A stretch of DNA of 40,498 bases from UBA4416 sp035439445. GTDB lineage: Bacteria; Bacteroidota; Bacteroidia; B-17B0; Aurantibacillaceae. This document shows, in pieces, positions 26,636 to 34,648 of the stretch (its first letter is position 1; every line of letters starts with the position of its first letter). Location: contig DAORKG010000033.1 of the NCBI GenBank assembly GCA_035439445.1, positions 1 to 40,498 on the forward strand, given 5' to 3'. The notes under the pieces are model-generated. The model worked only from the letters and a program-made list of their open reading frames with translations. It made no database searches and had not been told where the DNA came from. The position numbers were made by a program, and so were the translations under genes.

Positions 26636-26665
26636 TTGTTTTATAAAAGGGTTGGTTTGTTTTAT
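26636..26665 (-). promoter_or_regulatory. Tandem operator (right-module type) before cargo gene 6
   Basis: Plus-strand TTGTTTTAT at 26636-26644 and 26657-26665 gives two ATAAAACAA repeats on the gene strand, 21 bp apart. The -7 box TATTTTCG (26603-26610, minus strand, 7/8) begins 25 bases after the proximal repeat. The gene ATG is at 26581. Confidence 0.72.
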
Positions 26666-26683
26666 GTAGGAAGACATTTGGCT

Positions 26684-27412
26684 TTATTGTTCAAGAACCT
26701 CAGAGACTCTATCTTCAGTAACGGGGACATCAATATTTTCTGCGAGGACTAAAAGGGACTTTGATCTATTATAACTCTTAATCTCTTTAGTGTTTACGAT
26801 GTATGATTTATGGCATCGTTTAATATATGGAAAATGACTCAACATTTCTTCTACATATTTTAAATTGCGACTCAACATATGCTTTTGCCCATTACTTAAA
26901 TAGAACATGGAGTATGCTCCATCGGCTTTAATGAAAAGAATGTTTTTTGGATTTATATAGGTGATGCTGTCTCTACTTGGAATAGCAATTTTTTTATCTT
27001 CTTCGACGCTTAAATTTTGTTTAAGTGCTTCAATTAATTTTAGTTGCTTGTATTCTTGCTTTTTATATTTCTCAATCGCTTCTGAAATGAATTGAGGATT
27101 AATAGGTTTTAAAATATAGTCAATAGCGGATAATTTAAATGCCTGTATCGCATATTCATTGTATGCAGTTACAAAAACAATCGAAAAATTTAGTTCATCT
27201 TCATTGAAAAAATCCAGTAGTTCAAGCCCACTGTACCCAGGCATTTCTATATCCAAAAACACTAAATTTGGTTGATGTTTCTTTATTGCTCTAACACCTG
27301 AAGCCAAATCTTCGCATAAATCGCAAACTGTTACCTCAGGATGATTTTCGGAGAGAATAACCTGTAGGAGTTGTCTTGCTTTTTTTTCGTCGTCAATAAT
27401 AATAACCTTCAT
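26684..27412 (-). CDS. LytTR-family response regulator 2
   Basis: The 242-residue regulator has a receiver (about 1-120) with the acidic pair in IIIDDEK, phosphoacceptor Asp54 in LVFLDIEMPG, IVFVTAYNEYA and LKPIN, and a LytTR domain (about 140-242) with ILFIKADGAYSMFYLSNG and IKRCHKSYIVNTKEI. It differs from regulator 1 in the recognition region (KRCHKSY versus KPHRSF), in keeping with a different operator. It is 66 bases downstream of kinase 2, but that gap holds its own tandem operator and -7 box. It can therefore be transcribed alone and is probably autoregulated. The predicted -7 box ends 4 bases before the ATG, so the message may be leaderless. Confidence 0.92.
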   Translation of the reverse strand: MKVIIIDDEKKARQLLQVILSENHPEVTVCDLCEDLASGVRAIKKHQPNLVFLDIEMPGYSGLELLDFFNEDELNFSIVFVTAYNEYAIQAFKLSAIDYILKPINPQFISEAIEKYKKQEYKQLKLIEALKQNLSVEEDKKIAIPSRDSITYINPKNILFIKADGAYSMFYLSNGQKHMLSRNLKYVEEMLSHFPYIKRCHKSYIVNTKEIKSYNRSKSLLVLAENIDVPVTEDRVSEVLEQ

Positions 27413-27449
27413 GCTGCGAATATACTTTTTGCTATACGTTATCTTTGCT

Positions 27450-27479
27450 TTATTTTACCAAAGCGTGGGGTTGTTTTAT
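27450..27479 (-). promoter_or_regulatory. Tandem operator (right-module type) before response regulator 2
   Basis: Plus-strand TTATTTTAC (27450-27458) and TTGTTTTAT (27471-27479) lie 21 bp apart. On the gene strand TATATTCG (27413-27424 region, 7/8 to TAnnTTTG) begins 25 bases after the proximal repeat. The distal half-site touches the stop codon of kinase 2. Confidence 0.65.
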
Positions 27480-30361
27480 CAAATAATTGGAATTTTAATA
27501 ATTACTTTTGTGCCAATTATTTGTTGCTGCTCATTTTTTAAGCTAATAGTCTCTATACCAATATTTTCTTTTGAGTTAGAATTTAATATCTCCAACCTTT
27601 TTTTATTGGCTTCGCTGGCAAAGGAATTGTGTTTTTTATTTCTGATGCTATTAATTTTAGTCGACGCTTCTATTCCAATTCCATTATCAGTAATTTCAAC
27701 TGTTAAAGTATTTTTAGCTTGAAGAAAAACAACTTGTACACTTTTAAAACCTTTTTTGTGAAGTAATCCATGTTTTACAGCGTTTTCAAGATAAGGTTGT
27801 ATTAGCATAGAAGGAATCATTGTTGTATCTGAAGCGATATTATCTGTATTTATTTCGTAATGAAATTCTTCCTCAAAGCGCATTTTTTCTAATTTAAGAT
27901 ATAAGTTTAGTGCTTTAATCTCGTCGCTCAATGGTATTTTTTCTCGATTACTCATCTCTAAAATGTAACGAGTTAACTCACTGAAGCTAACCAAATAGTC
28001 GCCCGCAGCTTTTTTATCATTCAGGTATATATATGACTGAATAGTATTAAGCGCATTAAAAATAAAGTGTGGATTCATTTGAGCTTTAATACTTGTAAGT
28101 GTTGATTTTTGCAAGGCACTCTCTAATTCAATTTTTTCGGTTAAAATCTGATTTTGTTTTTTAATACTGTGTAATCGGTATTTAAAAAATGTAAATATAA
28201 TGATAACAAAACTCACAAAAACCATAACGATAAACCACCAGGTTTTATAAAATGGAGGCTTTATAATAAACGAAATAGCAGTAGGATTAATGGTTTCAAA
28301 GCCTCTTTCGTTAACAGATTTTAATTCAATTTTATATGTGTTGGGTTCTAAGGCAGTTAGTAAAATGCGATTTTCGGTAGTTAAAATCCAGTTGCCATCA
28401 TTTACTTTATAATAAGCCTTTGTGGTTTCTAAGCCACGGTAATCAATGGTAGAAAATAAAAAATCGAAATAGTAAGAATTATATTCCAGTTCTTTAGTTG
28501 AAGAAAAGTCGCTAACAATTCCATTAATACTTGTTTTGGTAATATATATTTTAGGGGCTATATTATTTTTTTTGTAATCATATAATGGCGATGCTATTAC
28601 ACCATTTACATTAGCAATATATGTTTGATTATTTTTAAATACAAAATCTACTAAGTCACATCCATGATAACCATCTGCAAGATATTGTTCTGCTATTTTT
28701 TGTTTTTTAAAATTAAATACTTCAAAACCTCTGTAAGTAACTACAAAGATTTTTTTCTCAAAAACTTTAAGCATGTATATATCATTAAAGGATAGATCCG
28801 GTGAATTTATAAATTCTTGAATCGTATTATTCGTATACAGAAGCACGCCATTATGTGGAGTAGCAATTAATAAAGAATCGTTATTTATTTTAGCTAAGGA
28901 TATGGCTTTTATTTTTTGATTTTTAAATGTAAGTTCTTGCTGAGTGATTTTTGTGAATTCCAGTAGTCCATTGCTGGTAGCTGAAACAATTTTATTACTA
29001 TTCATCATCACAGACGATTTCACTCGTATGTTTTGTTTGGTTAAAGCCAATCGATTTTCGTTTAATATTTTGTGATTTGAGTTAAACCAAATCTTATATA
29101 TCGAATCTGATTCCGACACAGGAAAAAGCGATACAGATGCTCCTTCAGATAACAGGTATGTTTTATTTGTAACGGGCTTAATATCGTTAACGGAAGTAAT
29201 TCTTTTTTGTAGTTTGTAGTTTTTAATAATATTTAATTGCTGATTAGAAAACAACAACTCATCTTGTTCTTGGTTATAGTAAATGTCTCTTATTTCGTGA
29301 ATTGTAGAATCTTTGTATAATAGCTTTGTTTGATAATTGTTAGCAGGACTAATTTCATAGATTTCATTGTCGCTTGTACCCGCTAATAGGTTGTTGTTTT
29401 TAAAAGCGATTGCTGTGAAATGTTTATTATTTAACAGCGAAACTGTTGCCGGTTCAGAAACTAATAGTAAACCATTATTTAAGGTGCCAAACCAATAGTT
29501 ATCTTGCGCATCTTTTAAAAAACTAGAAACACTTTCTTTAGCAAAATAGTGACGTTTGAATTTTAAATTTTCATCATATATATAAACGCCATCGCTGGTT
29601 AAAATAGCAATATTATGCTCCATAATAGTCATACCATTGATAATGATGTTTGACGCTATTTCTTTTAGTTCAATAGTTAATTTAGAATCAATATTTTCAA
29701 CAACAAAGGGAGGTTTTTTCCCAAGAATTAAGTCATGATTATTAAAGGTGATATGAAAAAAAACAACATTTTTTGAGCCAAAATGTTTTTTAATATCTGT
29801 TTGATTTGGAAAGTATCGAATTAGCTGCTGTAAATTGGGTAAAATAACCGTATAATTATTGGTTTTTTGTTTAGAAGTTGAAGGTTGTATTTCATATTGC
29901 TTTATTGGGGTTCTAGCAATATGGTTGTTATTTAAATTGTAAAACGAAACAGATTCTCTGTCAAAAAAACCAACTAAACTGTCGTTTACTACATTGGCTT
30001 GTTTGATGTTTCCGTATTTTGAAATTTCAGAAACAAATCTTACACTATCTAATTTTTTTATGGTTTTAAAAAATTGCCCTGAAAAGTTTTGACAATAAAT
30101 GTTTCCTTCTGTGTCTTCAAATAAATTTGTTACGGCTTTTCCAAAAGCATTGCGAGCAGGAAAAAGCACACTCGATTTACCATCAAATCGCATTAAGCCG
30201 CTTTCTGTTCCAAGCCAAATGAATCCTTTTTTGTCTTGATAAACATCATAGATGGCGCCTATATTTGACTGAGAGTTTTCAAAAAAGCGCTTGTACAATG
30301 GGTTTTGAGCTAAACCTTTTACTGTTATGCAGTATAAAAATATGTAAAACAACCATTTCAT
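27479..30361 (-). CDS. Propeller-sensor histidine kinase 2 (Reg_prop, Y_Y_Y, His_kinase)
   Basis: The 960-residue kinase has a signal peptide (to about residue 18) and a long periplasmic beta-propeller of two-component-regulator repeats (about 20-630; IYDVYQDKKGFIWLGTESGL is the clearest). A Y_Y_Y-like Ig fold follows (about 640-700, with AYYKVNDGNWILT and NTYKIELKSVNERGFE), then one membrane segment (about 706-728), a coiled coil and a His_kinase domain. His765 in KAQMNPHFIFNALNTI is the phosphoacceptor; the N box LENAVKHGLLH and G1 box TDNGIGIEAS are intact. Similar sensors in this phylum detect polysaccharides or peptides. Regulator 2 lies directly downstream. Its own -7 box is at 30370-30377. 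Confidence 0.9.
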   Translation of the reverse strand: MKWLFYIFLYCITVKGLAQNPLYKRFFENSQSNIGAIYDVYQDKKGFIWLGTESGLMRFDGKSSVLFPARNAFGKAVTNLFEDTEGNIYCQNFSGQFFKTIKKLDSVRFVSEISKYGNIKQANVVNDSLVGFFDRESVSFYNLNNNHIARTPIKQYEIQPSTSKQKTNNYTVILPNLQQLIRYFPNQTDIKKHFGSKNVVFFHITFNNHDLILGKKPPFVVENIDSKLTIELKEIASNIIINGMTIMEHNIAILTSDGVYIYDENLKFKRHYFAKESVSSFLKDAQDNYWFGTLNNGLLLVSEPATVSLLNNKHFTAIAFKNNNLLAGTSDNEIYEISPANNYQTKLLYKDSTIHEIRDIYYNQEQDELLFSNQQLNIIKNYKLQKRITSVNDIKPVTNKTYLLSEGASVSLFPVSESDSIYKIWFNSNHKILNENRLALTKQNIRVKSSVMMNSNKIVSATSNGLLEFTKITQQELTFKNQKIKAISLAKINNDSLLIATPHNGVLLYTNNTIQEFINSPDLSFNDIYMLKVFEKKIFVVTYRGFEVFNFKKQKIAEQYLADGYHGCDLVDFVFKNNQTYIANVNGVIASPLYDYKKNNIAPKIYITKTSINGIVSDFSSTKELEYNSYYFDFLFSTIDYRGLETTKAYYKVNDGNWILTTENRILLTALEPNTYKIELKSVNERGFETINPTAISFIIKPPFYKTWWFIVMVFVSFVIIIFTFFKYRLHSIKKQNQILTEKIELESALQKSTLTSIKAQMNPHFIFNALNTIQSYIYLNDKKAAGDYLVSFSELTRYILEMSNREKIPLSDEIKALNLYLKLEKMRFEEEFHYEINTDNIASDTTMIPSMLIQPYLENAVKHGLLHKKGFKSVQVVFLQAKNTLTVEITDNGIGIEASTKINSIRNKKHNSFASEANKKRLEILNSNSKENIGIETISLKNEQQQIIGTKVIIKIPII

Positions 30362-30369
30362 TCAAAAAT

Positions 30370-30377
30370 CAAATATA
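30370..30377 (-). promoter_or_regulatory. -7 promoter box for kinase 2
   Basis: On the minus strand TATATTTG matches TAnnTTTG exactly and ends 8 bases before the ATG of kinase 2. No 21-bp tandem repeat of either type was found at the matching distance upstream, so kinase 2 seems not to share the operators of its target genes. Confidence 0.55.
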
Positions 30378-30404
30378 GCAAGATTTTGTATGGTTGATTT
30401 TTAC

Positions 30405-30477
30405 TTACTTCAAAAACCATTCTTCAAACTCTTTCTTTTTTATCTCTGGATAAGCTTATTAATTGTTCATTGCTCAT
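30405..30477 (-). pseudogene. Remnant of a LytTR response-regulator 3' end, frameshifted
   Basis: This 73-base stretch aligns with the last 24 codons of response regulator 1 (11759-11830): 55 of 72 aligned bases match by hand. Its reading is M-S-N-E-Q-L-I-S-L-S-R-D-K-K, then after one extra base in a T run (30436-30441, plus strand) E-F-E-E-W-F-L-K-stop. The insertion destroys the frame and nothing recognisable as the rest of a regulator lies upstream. It sits just upstream of kinase 2, so an earlier arrangement probably had a regulator 1-like gene here. Confidence 0.75.
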
Positions 30478-30516
30478 TTTTTTCTTCTACTTTAAAGTTC
30501 ATCAAATATTAAGCAC

Positions 30517-30562
30517 ACACCTGTCAGGTTTTGGAAGTAATATACTAAAACTTGACAAGTGT
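30517..30562. repeat. CCTGACAGG-type dyad, copy 2
   Basis: ACACCTGTCAGGTTTT (30517-30532) and AAAACTTGACAAGTGT (30547-30562) are inverted copies with two mismatches around a 14-base loop. It is the same family as the dyad at 17630-17676. The region 30362-30661 holds no gene, only this dyad, the regulator remnant, a terminator and two promoter boxes. Confidence 0.55.
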
Positions 30563-30570
30563 TTTAATAG

Positions 30571-30604
30571 AAGTCCCGCTAAGAAATTGGCAGGACTTTT
30601 TATT
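30571..30604 (+). terminator. Orphan terminator (family member 3)
   Basis: AAGTCCCGCTAA pairs with TTGGCAGGACTT (with G-U pairs) across GAAA, followed by TTTATTTT. It is a relative of the terminators after cargo 1 and cargo 2, but no plus-strand gene precedes it here. It is probably a left-over of a lost gene or a transposed hairpin. Confidence 0.6.
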
Positions 30605-30619
30605 TTACGTAACAATTCG

Positions 30620-30627
30620 TATCTTTG
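30620..30627 (+). promoter_or_regulatory. -7 promoter box before the COG2509 flavoprotein
   Basis: TATCTTTG, followed by CAT, is an exact TAnnTTTG match 34 bases before the ATG at 30662. The same octamer precedes lspA and tatD. Confidence 0.6.
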
Positions 30628-30661
30628 CATCATTACCTGAAGAATAAAAATCTTCCATTTT

Positions 30662-32242
30662 ATGAAAAAAGAATTAAACTTAGCCATTGCGGCTCATATT
30701 GCTTATGATGAGCAGTTACTGAAACAAGAGGTTGCTGAGCAATTATCTTTAAAATCAACCGATACATTTTTTATTAAACCTTTGCGTCGGAGTATTGATG
30801 CGCGTTCTCGTAATATTAAAGTTAATTTAAAATTAGCAGTTTGGATTAACGAACTCGTAACAGATGATGATTTAGGAATTCAGTATCACGATGTTTCAAA
30901 TTCGAGTAAAACAATTACGATTATAGGTGCAGGCCCCGCAGGTTTGTACGCGGCTTTACGTTGTTTAGAAATTGGAATTAAACCAATTGTATTTGAAAGA
31001 GGAAAAGATGTGCAGGCTCGTCGAAGAGATTTGGCTGCTATTAACAAAGAACATATTGTGAATCCGGAAAGTAATTATTGTTTCGGTGAAGGAGGAGCAG
31101 GAACATATAGCGATGGTAAATTGTATACACGCTCCAGTAAACGCGGAGACATAGAACATATATTAAAAACGTTTGTATTTCACGGAGCAGATGATGTGAT
31201 TTTAGTTGATGCACACCCACATATTGGTACAAATAAATTGCCTAAGATTATTCAGAACATGCGTGAAACCATTATAAAACATGGTGGTGAAGTTCACTTC
31301 GGTTCTAAACTTACAGATATAAATTATACTAACGATCTAATTTCTTCCATAATCATTGAAAAGGAAAATACAAGTATCGAACATCGTTGCTCACATTTAA
31401 TTTTGGCTACAGGTCACTCGGCAAGAGATATTTATGAATTGTTAGATAAAAAGAAAATAGCCATCGAAGCTAAACCATTTGCATTAGGCGTTCGCGTTGA
31501 GCACCCGCAAGAGTTTATTGATAAGATTCAATACAGTTGTCATTCGCATGACGAAGTTGTATCTAAACGATCTTATTTACCTGCATCTTCGTATAGTTTA
31601 GTTCATCAGGTACAAGGACATGGCGTCTATTCATTTTGTATGTGCCCCGGTGGAATTATCGCTCCTTGCGCCACCGCTCAAGAAGAAGTAGTAACCAATG
31701 GTTGGAGCCCCTCAAAACGAAATAATCCGTATGCTAATAGCGGCATTGTAGTGGGTCTTGAGATGATTGATTTTGAACCTTACAAAAAACATGGTGCATT
31801 AGCCGGCTTACAGTTGCAAAAAGAAATAGAACATCGTGCTTGGCAATTTGGAGGTAAAACACAAATCGCTCCTGCCCAAAATTTGCAAGACTTTGTCAAT
31901 AATAAAATCAGTTCAAAATTAATTGACTGTTCCTATCAACCAGGAACGAAATCAGTTCAGATGAATGATGTGCTAGGTAAAATGATTGGAACAACTTTAC
32001 AGCAAGGATTTAAAGCCTTTAATAATAAGATGCGTGGATTTGTGAGCAATGAAGCAATTATTGTAGGCGTTGAATCCAGAACATCAACACCAGTGCGTAT
32101 TCCAAGAGATAGAGAAACATTACAGCATCTTCAAATTAAAAACTTATATCCTTGTGCAGAAGGAGCCGGATATGCAGGAGGTATTGTTAGTGCAGCAATG
32201 GATGGCGTTAATTGCGTAAATGCCATTGCCACTTTATACTAG
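30662..32242 (+). CDS. FAD-dependent dehydrogenase of the COG2509 family
   Basis: The 526-residue protein has an N-terminal domain of about 80 residues, then the dinucleotide-binding motif TIIGAGPAGLYAALR (residues 86-100). The family-specific stretch CFGEGGAGTYSDGKLYTR follows, and SFCMCPGGIIAPCAT and the C-terminal EGAGYAGGIVSAAMDG complete the FAD site. Such proteins are widespread and conserved but have no settled reaction. Length is typical (500-550). It has its own promoter and converges with the NDH-2 gene with one base between the stops. I recognise the family but cannot state a substrate. Confidence 0.85.
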   Translation: MKKELNLAIAAHIAYDEQLLKQEVAEQLSLKSTDTFFIKPLRRSIDARSRNIKVNLKLAVWINELVTDDDLGIQYHDVSNSSKTITIIGAGPAGLYAALRCLEIGIKPIVFERGKDVQARRRDLAAINKEHIVNPESNYCFGEGGAGTYSDGKLYTRSSKRGDIEHILKTFVFHGADDVILVDAHPHIGTNKLPKIIQNMRETIIKHGGEVHFGSKLTDINYTNDLISSIIIEKENTSIEHRCSHLILATGHSARDIYELLDKKKIAIEAKPFALGVRVEHPQEFIDKIQYSCHSHDEVVSKRSYLPASSYSLVHQVQGHGVYSFCMCPGGIIAPCATAQEEVVTNGWSPSKRNNPYANSGIVVGLEMIDFEPYKKHGALAGLQLQKEIEHRAWQFGGKTQIAPAQNLQDFVNNKISSKLIDCSYQPGTKSVQMNDVLGKMIGTTLQQGFKAFNNKMRGFVSNEAIIVGVESRTSTPVRIPRDRETLQHLQIKNLYPCAEGAGYAGGIVSAAMDGVNCVNAIATLY

Positions 32243-32243
32243 T

Positions 32244-33491
32244 TTATTTCTTCTGCTTTAAAATGAGTCTTAAGGAAGAATCTTTCATAATATAACTCCA
32301 TGCCCAATTAAAAAAGATAGCTAGTTTATTACGAACACTTAGAATCAACATTAAGTGTAAGAACATCCAAATATACCATGCAAAAAATCCTTGGAATTTA
32401 ATAAATGGTAAATCTACCACAGCCCTATATTTTCCAATAGTTGCCATCGATCCTAAATCTTTATACTCGTATTCTTTTTGATCCTTTTCATTTAGTAAAT
32501 TTGAAAAATTAGCTGCTAAATTTTTCCCTTGATTGATAGCTACATTTGCTAATTGAGGATGTCCATTAGGATACAGAGGGGTTTCCATGTAAGCAATATC
32601 TCCAATAGCATATATGTTTTGAGTGCCTTGTATTTTATTGAACCTATCAACTTTGTATCTGTTGCGGACAATGTTCTCTATCGAAAGTCCTTCAATAATA
32701 TTTCCTGTTACACCAGCAGCCCATATTAAATTATTTGTTAGAATAATTTCTCCTGTATTAAGCCTTGCATTTACTCCGTCATAATTTGTTACAACAGTTT
32801 CTGTTCTGATAATAACCCCTAGTTCTTCTAAATATTTTCGTGATGCTTTTTTTGATTCTTCACTCATGCTGTTGAGTGTGTTTTTACTTCCGTCTAATAA
32901 AATCACTTTTAGTTTCGAGAAATCAATATGTGGATAATCCCTTGGAAGAATATGTTTTTTCATTTCACTAAAAGCACCAGCTAACTCAACCCCTGTAGGC
33001 CCTGCTCCAACCAATACAATATTTAATAATGCTTCTTTTTCATGGTCTTTTGCTGAAATATATTTTTCAAAATTCAGTAAAATATTATTTCTTATTTCAA
33101 TGGCTTCTTCGGTTGTTTTCATTGCAAGAGCATGATTGCTAATTTGTTCGTTACCAAAAAAATTAGTTTTACAGCCGGTTGCAATTACTAAATAATCGTA
33201 GTTAAAATCACCAATATTCGTTTCAATTTTATTTTCTGCTGCAACTATTTTAGTGACTTCTGCTAAACGTATTTGAATATTATTTGACTTTTGAAATATC
33301 TTTCTAAATGGAAATGAAATATTGGAAGGCTCCAATCTGGCACTAGCTACCTGATAATATAAAGGTTGAAATTGATGATGATTTTGCCTATCAATTAGCA
33401 AAACATCATAATTTGAATTGTTTAATTTTTTTGCAAGATTTAACCCCGCAAAACCACCACCAATTATTATAATTTTTTTGCGTTCTTTCAT
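32244..33491 (-). CDS. ndh: Type II NADH dehydrogenase (NDH-2)
   Basis: The 415-residue flavoprotein passes electrons from NADH to quinone at the inner membrane without pumping protons. The FAD motif IIIIGGGFAGLNLA (7-20) and the NADH motif VLVGAGPTGVELAG (159-172) are both clear, as is the second FAD contact YAIGDIAYME near residue 300. LYYQVASARLEPSNI (44-58) is typical of the family. A hydrophobic C-terminal stretch (FFAWYIWMFLHLMLILSV, about 368-386) with basic residues after it should anchor the protein to the membrane. It follows the HemJ-like gene by 15 bases, so the two probably form one operon. Confidence 0.9.
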   Translation of the reverse strand: MKERKKIIIIGGGFAGLNLAKKLNNSNYDVLLIDRQNHHQFQPLYYQVASARLEPSNISFPFRKIFQKSNNIQIRLAEVTKIVAAENKIETNIGDFNYDYLVIATGCKTNFFGNEQISNHALAMKTTEEAIEIRNNILLNFEKYISAKDHEKEALLNIVLVGAGPTGVELAGAFSEMKKHILPRDYPHIDFSKLKVILLDGSKNTLNSMSEESKKASRKYLEELGVIIRTETVVTNYDGVNARLNTGEIILTNNLIWAAGVTGNIIEGLSIENIVRNRYKVDRFNKIQGTQNIYAIGDIAYMETPLYPNGHPQLANVAINQGKNLAANFSNLLNEKDQKEYEYKDLGSMATIGKYRAVVDLPFIKFQGFFAWYIWMFLHLMLILSVRNKLAIFFNWAWSYIMKDSSLRLILKQKK

Positions 33492-33506
33492 CTTTATCTA
33501 TAAACT

Positions 33507-34079
33507 TTAATTATTTTGAGGAGGACTGTTTTTTTCTTTTTCCTCCATAATTTTGCGTTGTCTTTTATAAATAAAAACGCCTCCCATTAACAAAGCTGCA
33601 AAAATAAACAAGCCCAACATTCCCCAAACCAAACCACCTGTTGAACGCACTATAATTAAGAACACTATGGCTACTAAAAAAATAGTTGCTAGTTCATTAA
33701 ATAATCTCAATTTAAAAGAAGAAGGTTTAAAAATGCCTGCTTTTTGTTGTTTATAATAAGCATGACATTGTAAATGGTAAAGGGCCAATAAACCAACAAA
33801 TATTAATTTAAGCCACATCCATGGAAATGATAGAATAGCAGGATTTAGAATTAACATCCAAATACCAAAAATAAATGTGCCAATGCCTGCAGGCCAAGTA
33901 ATGATAAACCACAGTTTCTTTTGCATTAAAGTTAGTTGAGCCGTTAAAATGCTTTTAGCAGGCTCTTCTTTTTCATTAGCTTCTTTTGTGTAAATAAATA
34001 GTCTCACCATGTAAAATAAGCCGGCAAACCAGCAAACTACAAAAATCACATGAAGAGCCTTAATATATAAATAGTCCAT
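33507..34079 (-). CDS. hemJ: HemJ-like protoporphyrinogen IX oxidase (CopD-related membrane protein)
   Basis: The 190-residue protein has about five hydrophobic segments. It begins with the family signature LHVIFVVCWFAGLFYMVRLFIY (His10, Trp17 and Arg26 visible), followed by the KLWFIITWPAG and WLKLIFVGLLALYH boxes. HemJ oxidises protoporphyrinogen IX to protoporphyrin IX, the penultimate step of heme synthesis, in bacteria without HemG or HemY. The charged C-terminal tail is an extension of the usual about 150 residues. It shares a direction with NDH-2 and a divergent promoter with the thioesterase. In this phylum such genes are often labelled CopD family; HemJ is the better fit. Confidence 0.75.
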   Translation of the reverse strand: MDYLYIKALHVIFVVCWFAGLFYMVRLFIYTKEANEKEEPAKSILTAQLTLMQKKLWFIITWPAGIGTFIFGIWMLILNPAILSFPWMWLKLIFVGLLALYHLQCHAYYKQQKAGIFKPSSFKLRLFNELATIFLVAIVFLIIVRSTGGLVWGMLGLFIFAALLMGGVFIYKRQRKIMEEKEKNSPPQNN

Positions 34080-34095
34080 ATTATTATATTTAACA

Positions 34096-34112
34096 CAAAG
34101 GTAGTATTTTTA
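34096..34112. promoter_or_regulatory. Overlapping divergent promoters, hemJ / thioesterase
   Basis: On the minus strand TACCTTTG (34096-34103) is an exact -7 match 16 bases before the hemJ ATG. On the plus strand TATTTTTA (34105-34112) is a 7/8 match 20 bases before the thioesterase ATG. The two boxes are back to back. Confidence 0.5.
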
Positions 34113-34132
34113 CGCTCATAAAATAAAAACAC

Positions 34133-34648
34133 ATGAAGGGAAAAACAGCAAAAGAATCTTTAACAATTAATACCGAAGTTGTATTACCAAACGATACTAA
34201 TCATATAGGAAATTTATTTGGTGGTAAGTTATTACAATGGATGGATATTACATCTGCAATTGCAGCAGGAAGACATTCTGGAAGAGTAGTGGTTACCGCT
34301 TCTATTAATCATGTGTCGTTTGATAATCCTATTAAGCAAAATTCTGTTGTTACTTTGGAAGCTAAAGTATCAAGGGCTTTCACTAGTAGTATGGAAGTTC
34401 ATATTGATGTTTTTGTGGAAGACAGAATCACAGGAAATAAAACTAAATGTAACGAAGCTATTTTCACCTTTGTAGCTATTGATCAAAATGGAGCACCATT
34501 ACCAGTTCCTCCATTAATTCCGGAAACAGAAGAAGAGAAAAAACGCTATGAAGGAGCTTTACGCCGCCGCCAATTATCATTAATCCTTGGTGGACGAATG
34601 AAACCAGATGATGCTACTGAATTAAAAGCTCTTTTTACAAAGGACTAG
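34133..34648 (+). CDS. Acyl-CoA thioesterase, hotdog fold (YciA/BACH type)
   Basis: The 171-residue protein hydrolyses acyl-CoA to free acid and CoA. The signature VLPNDTNHIGNLFGGKLLQW (residues 18-37) includes Asn20, Asp21 and His24. MDITSAIAAGRHSG, TASINHVSFDNPI and the central helix complete a single hotdog domain, followed by a C-terminal extension rich in Glu/Lys/Arg. It belongs with the cytosolic acyl-CoA hydrolases acting on medium and long chains; exact chain preference is not visible. Its 3' end overlaps the 3' end of the convergent glycosyltransferase by 4 bases, and its terminator lies within that gene. Confidence 0.88.
   Translation: MKGKTAKESLTINTEVVLPNDTNHIGNLFGGKLLQWMDITSAIAAGRHSGRVVVTASINHVSFDNPIKQNSVVTLEAKVSRAFTSSMEVHIDVFVEDRITGNKTKCNEAIFTFVAIDQNGAPLPVPPLIPETEEEKKRYEGALRRRQLSLILGGRMKPDDATELKALFTKD

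Noticed and set aside
27440..27447. Plus-strand TATCTTTG, an exact -7 box, between kinase 2 and regulator 2
   Set aside because: It points into the antisense of kinase 2 with no gene downstream, and it lies within the spacer of the regulator 2 promoter. An antisense RNA is possible, but nothing else supports it.
30547..30562. CTTGACAAG, similar to a left-module half-site
   Set aside because: It has no partner at 21 bp and is fully explained as the right arm of the CCTGACAGG dyad.
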